Assembly (NCBI RefSeq): GCF_000699445.3
Contig: NC_067198.1
Location: forward strand, 3,911,301 to 3,975,300
From: Schistosoma haematobium
Lineage: Eukaryota > Platyhelminthes > Trematoda > Strigeidida > Schistosomatidae
Direction: 5' to 3'
Length of the DNA: 64,000 bases
In this document: positions 13,101 to 24,200 of the stretch, in pieces
How positions within the stretch are numbered: the stretch's first letter is position 1
Layout: each line of letters starts with the position of its first letter
Notes under the pieces: model-generated
The model's input: the letters and a program-made list of their open reading frames with translations, nothing else
Told to the model about the DNA's origin: nothing
Databases searched by the model: none
Program-made: the position numbers and the translations under genes

Positions 13101-15229
13101 CTGACCAAAATAACATTTGAAAATTCTGTTATACTTTCTGTAGATGCTTATTAAGTGATTGTATGTCGAACGAAAACACAAGCGGGGATAACTATATGTA
13201 TTTGAACACAAGTTTATAGAACATCTTAGTAAAATTTAAGAATCAAACAGTTAATTCTTCATTTGCAAAATATCAATCAATCGTCTCAAACTTCATTGTT
13301 CCTGCATTTCCATACCAATCATTCTCTGTTCTTGTTCTTTTTTATTTGATCTTCCTTAAACTTCTGCCGCCAGAAATTTCACTTTCGATTGATGATAAAT
13401 ACTATTTATATCTGTCGACATCAGTAAACACACACCACGGTTGGATATAACAAATAAAATTGAATGATCATCAATTGTTTAATAACTTTTATCTTCATTT
13501 ATAATGAGGTGACTTTTTAAATTTTATATTGTTATGGTTTATCAGTCTCTAGCTAAGCAACTAATCAGAATCCTGATTTCTATGACTTGGTGTCTAATCC
13601 GCATCAGTGACCTTGAGTTAATTGCTAAGTTCTTATTAGCCCACAATTCTATATCTTTCCTCTATCTTACTCTTTAATCCAAAAATTAGTAACTAACCTC
13701 TACTATATTATATTTCAAGCAGATATAGTTTATTTACAGACATATCAGACCATATCATAACAATTATACAACATGATCAAATCAAAAAGTGTCTATGAAT
13801 AGAACAGACTGTATAATGATAAACTGGCAACAGATTAAGAATAGTAAATCACATATTAATTAATGGGTCAAGATTTGAAGATCAACTTTATTTTTGGTTA
13901 TTTAGTCACTTCATTATTTTACCAAGTAATATGTGTTTTCATGAAAGAACTAATTATAAGCTGTACTACTGTGTGGTGTGCTACTTATATTGATATAAGT
14001 AGTATATGACGCGAGTTAAAAACGTAATGTCTGGCAGCAGAAGATGGAGGAAGATCAGGAAAGAAAGAGCTGGAACACAATGCAATTTGTAAGGAAACGC
14101 ATGAACAATGAAATGTGAGACAATGGACTGATGTTTACAACAGGAACGGTCCAGGTTGATATGATGGATTGATATTTTGCAAATTAACGATTTACTATAT
14201 GGTTTTTCTATTTTACCGAGTAACTCTGTAACTTGATGCTAAATGCATTCGGTTGTCTTCGCCCGTGTTCCAGTTCACTACGCCACTACTTCTATTAATG
14301 TACAAAGTACTATTCCGTATGGAGTGTTTTATTATTAAAAGAATATAAAGACGGTTGTATACACTTGAATCTAACAGCCTTTCTTCCTTTCTTTTTTTCT
14401 CTTTGTTATTAGGTTATATTACATGCAGTTAGCTTTTTTGTTAGTTATATTCTATCATATTTAATATTTACAATGATCTATCATACATTTGCTGTTACTG
14501 TTGTTCCACCTGAATGTCCTTATCGAATTATTTTCCGAGTAATGAATGATATCAAGTTTTGGTTATTAACATTGGTTACTATTATTTTGGCATTACTACC
14601 CAGGTGAAGTAAATAATATTGTTAAATATATATTGAAAATAGATATATTTTTTAAATTGAATAGTTGAATTCATGAATCACTTGAAGCTAGAATACCATG
14701 GAAAACGTGGAAACACTGGATAGCCATTGCATTCTAGTGTAGGACTCTTTAGTTGGTTGAAGTTAGACATTAACATCTTTGGATACCGGCTTAGTGGTCT
14801 AGAGGTTAAGCATTCGCGCGCGAGACCGATAGGTTCTGAGTTTGAGTCCCATTTGGGGCGGAATCATGGATGATCACTGCTGAGGAGTCTCATACTAAGA
14901 CGAAACGGCCGTCCAGTGCATCCGGGTTTTCCATGGTGATCTAGCTTTAATTGACTCATGAATCCGACTATAAAATAATTAAAAATATTAGAAGTATTAT
15001 TGTTTAGTTTATTGAGTATGGAAACCTTGTGTGTGTGTGTGTGTGTATGGTTATTGGACATTGAGGTCAAGTATGAACTATTGATTTGTTAACGCCTATG
15101 TGTTGTACAAGTTGTTAGTTTATACTTTTTTCAAGTCTAATTACTTGACCTTGTAGATAATTTTGAAAAATATTCCTAATAGTGCAGTATAATCATTAAA
15201 ATACTCACATTTGTTCTATCTTTTGATAA

Positions 15230-15264
<35 letters not shown>

Positions 15265-18200
15265 ATTTTCATACAGTAAAATAGGACAACATATATAAGT
15301 GAACAATACTGTTTTCAATTAAATTCTCATCAGGCTTTCCTTTAATATATTTATCGTTAGTATAGAGGATTCAAGGAGACAGTTATCCACCATAGGTAAT
15401 GGATAAGGGTTGCGAAATATTACGGATTGGTTGAAGTTAGACATTAATACCTTTGAATGCCAATTCAATAGTCTAAAGGTTCGGCATTCGCGAGTGAGAC
15501 CAAAGGTCTTAGTGTTATATCCGGTGAAGATTAAATAACAGGTAACTTCCGAGGACTATTCATGGACTAATATTCTATAAACATTCTTATTGTATAACTA
15601 CTCAACAATTACACTATGTATATTTATATTCCTTTTATGATAAGCTTTATTTTGACCTATAATTTATTATTGTACGATTTACGCTTCTTAAGTTATGTTC
15701 AGTTTATTAACTAATGCCTCCCACATTCACAGCCACTTTTTGGCTTATTTGTGTACAAATATTATTTCCTATTTTATGGTACGTTGCGGTCTGTGTGATT
15801 GATATATAAACCAAGTATGCCTGAAATAAACGATCTGCTCTGATTCGGAAGCTGGTATCTTGTTCTGGACTCAAGTGGAAGGGCTCGTAGGACATAGGAC
15901 CAATAAGGACGCTAAACTGCCCACACCGGTTGAACGTCATTGGTTGGCCTAGTGTGAAGATTCGTATAAGTCGTATTCGGATTGGTAGATAGATCGTGCG
16001 ATAGAAAAACCAGACATCCAAGGTCATAACAATTGGCGACGGGGTGGAGAAAAGTTTTGAACCCTCAACTTCAAGGTCATAACAATTGGCGACGGGGATT
16101 TTGGCAATAAAATAATAATAATAATAATACAACAAGTGCTGACTCAGATTTTGGAAATAAATTAGCTGTTATAATTGCCGGTGATTTTTGGAGCTAATAT
16201 TATTGGCAAAATAAAAAAATGTCGATTTCCTTAGAACAGTTGCAGTTATTATTACAACAACAGCAGCAGCAGATGTTAGCTTCTCAACAGAAACTCTTGG
16301 AAACACTTTTGGGGAAACTATCTATCCAACAAGAGATTCCAGAACATAAAAGTATTGAGTCATACCTTAATCCAGTTTCAGAATTTATATTTGATGCAGA
16401 CAACGGTCACACTTTTGAAGCATGATTTGGCAGAATTGAAGATATTTTCCGAGTTGAATTTGCTGCTATAGATGACGCAAAGAAAGTTCGGCTGCTATTA
16501 CAAAAACTTGGTCCTAATGAGCATCAAAAGTATAAAAACCATATTCTGCCTAAACATCCGCGAGAAGTTAGTTTCGATGAAACTGTTAACATCCTAAATA
16601 AAATGTTTTGTGAACAGTCGTCTTTATTCCGTATCCGGTATAACTGTCTACAGCTGACTAAAGAGGCTGATGAAGATTATACTACGTACGCCGGAAGAGT
16701 AAATTTACAAGCAGAACGATTTAAATTAAATGTATTAACCAGTGATCAATTTAAATGCTTATTATTTATTTCTGGTCTGAACTCTCCTGTTGATGCTGAC
16801 TTTCGCATGAAGTTGTTATCCCGTATGGAACATGATGATGAAATGACGTTACAAACTATCACCACTGAATGTCAACGATTAATAAATTTAAAACAAGATA
16901 CAGCTATGCTGGAAACCAAAAGTGCTGCTCCATCGAATTCTGTTCATGCTGTTAAGACAGGTCAAAGACGAAATAGTACCAAAAGTCATAAATATCACTC
17001 GAAAAGCCCTAAACCTGCAACTAAATGTTGGTATTGTGGTGCGTGGCATTTCTCAAGATTTTGCCGGTTTAGAAATCATAGATGCACTATATGCAATAAA
17101 GTTGGCCACAAAGAATTAGTCTGCCGAACTAGAGAAAGTTTAAGATCAAAACGAACCAGACGTCCGCACCAGTACGAAAATAAGTATATAAACAGCGTAT
17201 ATTCTACACTGGCTCTAAGCGTAGCGGATAAAAGAAGATATGTGGAATTAATTGTTAATGGTGTTCATATTCGATTGCAACTGGACACGGCGTCAGATAT
17301 CACACTAATCTCGAAACGAACGTGGTATTTAATTGGGTGTCCGAAAGTATTACCAACAGAGCACACTGCACGGAATGCGTCCGGAGATATATTGAAACTT
17401 GTGGGAATGATAAAATGCTCTGTTAAATTCCGAGGTAATTACTTTACAGGAAATTGTTACTTAACGAACAGACATGAGTTAGACCTTATTGGTATAGACT
17501 GGATAGATAAACTAAATTTATGGGATGTACCATTAAATGAAATATGCACAATGAAAAGCGCAAGTAATCCTAGAGATCCACCCACAGTTCATGTAACTAA
17601 GAAAGTCGTAACTATAGAAGATCTTTTGCAGAAACATAAAAACTTGTTCCAGAATAAATTGGGATGCTGCACAATTGAGAAGGCAAAATTATACCTACGA
17701 CAGGATGTAAAACCTGTTTTCCGTCCAAAGCGTCAAGTTCCATATGCAGCTATTGACAAAGTCGACAAAGAATTAGACCGACTAGAGAAACTCGGTGTTA
17801 TACAACCTGTTAATTATTCGGCATGGGCAGCACCAATTGTAGTAGTTCAGAAAGCGAGCGGAGCTATTCGCCTTTGTGCAGATTTTTCAACAGGATTAAA
17901 TGACGTTTTACAAAATCATTCATATCCATTACCTTTACCAGAGGATTTATTTATTAAACTGAACGGTGGACGTTATTTTTCTAAACTTGATTTGTCTGAA
18001 GCTTACTTACAGGTGGAAGTTGACGAAGATTCAAAGGAGTTATTAACCATTAATACCCACCGTGGGCTTTATCGATTTAACCGATTACCGTTTGGTGTTA
18101 AGCCAGCTCCAGCAATTTTCCAGCAGATAATGAATACTATGGTGTCTAACATCGAAGGTGTAGCAGTTTATTTGGATGATATTATAGTTGTTGGCTCTTC

Positions 18201-21198
18201 CACGCAGGAATTAATGCGTCGGTTAGATGTGGTGCTCACTAAAATATCACAAGCTGGGTTTCAGTTACAAAAAGAAAAGTGTGAATTTCTGCTCGAGTCT
18301 GTTAAATACCTGGGATATATATTTGATAAAGATGGTCGTCGACCGGATCCAGACAATATAAATGCTATCAAAAATATACCCAGACCGACTGAGGTTACAA
18401 CCCTTCGTTCATTCTTGGGGATGATTGGTTATTATAGTATGTTCGTACCCCAGATGTATAAATTGCGACAACCATTAAATCAACTTTTGATGGCTAATAC
18501 AACATGGCACTGGACAAAAGAATGCCAAGATTCTTTCGATGAAATAAAAAGGATTTTATCTTCTAAACTGTTGCTGACTCATTATAATCCAAAGCTTGAA
18601 ATAATTGTAGCCGCCGATGCTTCAAACTATGGAATTGGAGCCGTTATCAGTCATCGTTTTCCTGATGGTAAAGAAAAGCCAATTGCCCATGCATCCCGAA
18701 CTCTTAACTCAGCCGAGCGAAAATATAGTCAGATTGAGAAGGAAGGATTAGCTTTAGTTTTTGCAGTAAAGAAATTTCATAAAATGATTTATGGTCGTCG
18801 ATTTACGCTTTTAACAGACCACAAGCCGCTTATATCTATATTTGGATCAAAGTCAGGTATTCCTGCTTATACAGCGAATCGGTTACAACGCTGGGCTATT
18901 ACGTTGCTTGCTTATGATTTCCAAATCCTATATAAATCAACTGAAAAGTTTGGACAAGCTGATGCCTTATCTCGATTAATTGCGAATCAGAAGCAGGAAC
19001 GTGAAGATTCTATTATCGCAACGATATCGTTGGAAGATGATATTCACCATATACTGCAAGTTGCCATAAAAGCAACACCATTATCCTCTGAAGATATTAG
19101 ACGCTATACTCAAGAAGATGATGAATTGAAGCAGATTATTAGTTACCTCGAACATGGTTGGCCTGCCCATATAGACGACAAAAATATTGAACAGTATTCC
19201 CACCGTCGGAATTCCCTATCACTTGTGGATGGATGCTTGATGTTTGGGAATCGAGTAATCGTACCCATAAATTTACGCTGTAAGGTGATGTCACAACTGC
19301 ATGCCGCACACCCAGGGGTAGCAAGGATGAAGGCACTTGCACGTGGATACGTATATTGGCCGAATATTGACGCTCAGATCAAAGAATATGTTGAGAGATG
19401 TTCCGCGTGTGCAAAAGCTATCAAAGCCCCTCGCAAGACCGAAATGCAGAGTTGGGGGACACCAACAAATCCATGGTCAAGAGTACACGTAGATTTCGCC
19501 GGTCCCATAAACGGAAAACAGTACTTAGTGATGGTTGATGCTTTCTCAAAATGGCCGGAAATCCACTACGTTAAGTCTCTTTCTACAAAAGCTACTATTG
19601 AAAAACTGAGACAAGTATTTAGCTATTTTAGGTGTCCAGATGTATTAGTATCCGATAATGGACCACAGTTCACCTCCGCTGAATTCTCGAAGTTCTGCGC
19701 CGCCAACGCTGTTAGGCATATAAAGACACCCCCATATCATCCACAGTCAAACGGTCTAGTCGAGAGGTTCGTAGATACATTTAAAAGAGCGCTACTTAAA
19801 GCCGAGGGAGAAGGTGAAATAGACGAGATGATTCAAAGATTTCTACAAACATACCGAGCAACACCAAACCCAACAACAAATAATCAAGAAAGCCCGGCAG
19901 AAGCAATTTTTGGGAGAAAGATTAGAATACCTATGGAGCAAATGAAACCAAAGCTTAGAGCCAACCTCCGAAAGAACAAACGAATGGAACAGCAATTCAA
20001 CAAGCGGCACGGTGCATTGCCCAGAAGGTTTAAGGTGGGACAAGCGGTAATAACAAGAGATTTCACGGGAGTAAAGCCAACTTGGAAGTTTGGCATAATA
20101 ATACGAAAAAAAGGGAAAGTTATCTACGAAGTAGAAGTTGGACAAAAGATATGGGTGAGACATGCAAACCAGATACAGCCAACCAGACAAGAAAGAGAGA
20201 CAGAAAATGCTACAAAGTCGAAGATACCAATAAATATATTAACTGAGTCGAATAATGAAATTAAAAATGATCCGAATAATAACAAGATGTGTGAAACACT
20301 CCCGAGGAGGTCGCAGCGCATCAGACGAAAGCCCAATCGAATAAAAATAAATCCTAAGGATCATTATTATCTCTAATGCTTCAAAAAAAAAGGGAGGTGT
20401 TATATCCGGTGAAGATTAAATAACAGGTAACTTCCGAGGACTATTCATGGACTAATATTCTATAAACATTCTTATTGTATAACTACTCAACAATTACACT
20501 ATGTATATTTATATTCCTTTTATGATAAGCTTTATTTTGACCTATAATTTATTATTGTACGATTTACGCTTCTTAAGTTATGTTCAGTTTATTAACTAAT
20601 GCCTCCCACATTCACAGCCACTTTTTGGCTTATTTGTGTACAAATATTATTTCCTATTTTATGGTACGTTGCGGTCTGTGTGATTGATATATAAACCAAG
20701 TATGCCTGAAATAAACGATCTGCTCTGATTCGGAAGCTGGTATCTTGTTCTGGACTCAAGTGGAAGGGCTCGTAGGACATAGGACCAATAAGGACGCTAA
20801 ACTGCCCACACCGGTTGAACGTCATTGGTTGGCCTAGTGTGAAGATTCGTATAAGTCGTATTCGGATTGGTAGATAGATCGTGCGATAGAAAAACCAGAC
20901 ATCCAAGGTCATAACAATTGGCGACGGGGTGGAGAAAAGTTTTGAACCCTCAACTTCAAGGTCATAACACTTAGGTTCGATTCCGTCGTGTAAGATTGTG
21001 GATCATTTACACTACTGAGGTGTTCTATACTGAAACGAAATGGCTGTTCAATGCGTTCAGGTTTTCAATAGTGATCTAGCTAAGATTAGTTCATGAAATA
21101 AACTGTGAAAATATTCACTTATTAAGTGTTCCTATTTAAACATTAAAAATAGAATTTGAACGAAGAAATATTTCCTTTCTAGTCAGTTTCTCCTCAAG

Positions 21199-21282
<84 letters not shown>

Positions 21283-24200
21283 TTATATAACATACCCCTG
21301 TAGGCCAGGGTAATTTTACACTGGTTTTCAGGAGAACCAGACACTATCCAGACTTTCACTTCACAACCCAAACACTACAGCTCAATCCCGTTTAACAAGA
21401 GTGCGCATCCACGGCCCCGCCTCACGGAATTCGGACCCAGGACCTATCAGTCTCGCGCCAGGCGCTTAACCAGCTAGATCACCATTGTCATCAGTGAGTT
21501 ATTACCTCACCACTGACTCGGTTGAACTCCGCTGATCATTGCTTCTCACTAGAACTCTAGGATATATATATCTTGATGCCAGTCACTAGTGAGCATATAT
21601 TGATTAATATCACATTCTGATAGATACATTCATTTTTATGTATTATTTTTTATTTATTTATAGATTACTTATAATTATCATTAAAAATACTTTCTATCCA
21701 AATATGGATACTATTGGTAATTTACTTGCAAAATATTTAGGTCGTGGTAAACATTTACCATTAGAACCATATTTATTACATATACCATATTCATTAATGA
21801 TGAGAAATCGATTTTCTATACAATCAACAATCAATCATTTATCATCTTGTATATCTGAAATCAATTTAAATAATCAATTAATCAATAAATCTTATAAAAA
21901 TAATAATTTAATAGAATATAATTCATCATTAACTCCTATATCATTATCATCATCATCATCATCATCATCAGATATTCAATCAAATTTAATTAAATTAAAT
22001 GAAACACCAATACATTTAATAAAACATTTACATCAATTACTGAATGTGAGTAGTCAATTAATGAGAGGTGTACAACCTATTCATCATTTATATGTTGAAG
22101 ACATTTCAAGGAATTCAATAGGAATAGATAATCCTCATCAGCAACAGCATCATCATCAACATCAACGATCTAGTACTATACCTAGAATTATAACAGATTA
22201 TAATAATTGTCAATATGATCAAAATGATATACATAAACGTCATCATCATCGACATTATCATACATTTAATGGTAGATTATTAATAAAACAACAAAATAAA
22301 ACTGATTTTGATGATGAAACTAATGATAAAGATTTTGATAAATCAAAAATATCTTCTATTTGGCCAGCAATCAATCCTAATAATAGAATAAGAAATAGTA
22401 TTCAAGCTTCAAATAGTTCAATGAATATTGATCTTTCAAGTAAGAATTTTTTTTTTTAAGAAAAAAAGAAAGTAGCTAAGATTTTAAATTATATGATTGA
22501 AATCATTTTTGCTCTCAAATGCTGTGATACGACCGAGAATGGAGAGAGTCAGCTCTCCTTCTTTAAATGCTTTCACATGGTCACATGCATACAACCACTA
22601 CCAGGGAAGTCTTATTCACTGCCTTCTCGTGAATACAAAAAGGGAATGTTTGGTGCTTTAACGGGGCCGGTGGATATGATGGATCTACTTAGGGGAGTTG
22701 GAAAACCCTAATTCCAAACCAATGGTTTACATGGGTTCCAGGATCCTAACGGAACAAATGGCGTATGAACCAATTATTGATCACCGGCTACTATGGGACT
22801 GCATCTCCTTACGATGCTCCACTGTCTTGTGAATCAGACCTTTAGGCCAAAGGCTCCGGATGTGGCCCCCCTTTAGTTTGGGCATCCGGGCGAAATGTGG
22901 TACATATCTATTTGGTGCCTCCTTGTACCAACGTTTGTGACTAAATAAACTGAAATCATTTACTTAACATGTAGTTTACTATTTAAAATACAGGAATGAA
23001 CGGATATTCGTACTGAGAAGTGAACCCAAGAAAGTCTAATCCTCAGGTACTTTCTTACTTATCTACGCCTGTTACTCCTCATGGAGGAGCATAGACCGCT
23101 CACCAGCACTTTTCATCCAACCCTGTCCTGGGCAATCCTTTCCAGTTGTTATTCATCCTTTTCATATCTGATTCCATTTTCCGATGTAATGTGTTTTTTG
23201 GCCTTCCTCTTTTCTGCTTCCTATCAGGATTCCAAGTTAAAGCTTACCTCGTGATGCAGTTTGATGATTTCCTTAATGTATATCCTATCCACTTCCAGTG
23301 TCTTTTCTTAATTTCCTCTTTAGCTGGAAGTTGGTTCGTTCTCTCACATAGTAGGCTGTTACTGATGGTATCCGGCCGATGTATGTTGAGTATCTTGTGA
23401 AGACAACCATTTATAAATACTTGTACGTTTTTGATAATGATTGTAGTAGTTCTCCAAGTTTCAGTTCCGTACAGTAGAACTGTCTTGACATTGGTATTGA
23501 AGATTGTGACTTTGATATTGATTAAAAGTTGTTTTGAGTTCCATATATTCTTCTTCTTGCTTTTCCAATCCTCGCCTTGACGTCTGCATCTGATCCTCCT
23601 TGTTCATCGATAATGCTTCCCAGGTACGTGAAGGATTCCGCATCTTTCGGAGTCTCGCCATCAAGTGTGATTGGGTTGGTACTTTCTAGTTTCACCGAAC
23701 TATTCAGTTATTTCGTGTTAACAAAATGTTTTGTACCAACTACCTGACTTTCTTTAAAAAACGTTTGGACCATTGTCGAGGATGTTATGTTTGTAATAAT
23801 TTCCTGTTATGTTCACTGTCAATGAGTACACTTATAATCACTATGTGGGTTAACTTCTATTGACTGCACGAAATGCTAATCTATTCTCAAATTCTCAATC
23901 AAAACATCAAAAAATTAACCAAGAATCTTGAATTCTTCAGACCTAAAACTTCATGTGATTATATGCAAAAAACACATTAAAAATAAGAAATCTAGATCTG
24001 CACGTTTGTGACACATATTTGAAAGATAAGATTATTATCAGAACGGAGGTTTGTGGAGATTGTAGTAATTCTAATAGTTGAATTCTACTTCATACAATGG
24101 ATGAACGATTGTGTAAGATCATGGATCGATAAAAGTTAGACATTAACACCATTAAATCCCGGCTCTGCGATCCTGAGGCTAAGCGTTTGCGCGCGAGACC

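Larger units (their letters stand above)
15513..20969 (+). mobile_element. Complete Ty3/Gypsy LTR retrotransposon
   Basis: A 5457-base element with 572-base direct LTRs that I read as identical, TG...CA ends, a 5-base target duplication (CTTAG at 15508-15512 and 20970-20974), a primer-binding region after 16084, a single gag-pol frame (16219-20376) and a purine tract before the 3' LTR. Domain order is gag with zinc knuckles, protease, RT, RNase H, integrase, which is the Ty3/Gypsy order. The equal LTRs point to recent insertion. One TGA in gag is the only break I found. I do not assign it to a named schistosome family. Confidence 0.95.

Noticed and set aside
15707..16135. 142-codon antisense open frame in the 5' LTR (and 106 codons in the 3' LTR)
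   Set aside because: It appears twice only because the LTRs are identical; there is no known motif and it runs over U3, R and U5.
22493..22711. 72-codon frame within repeat C as a possible gene
   Set aside because: Other copies of the repeat do not keep the frame.
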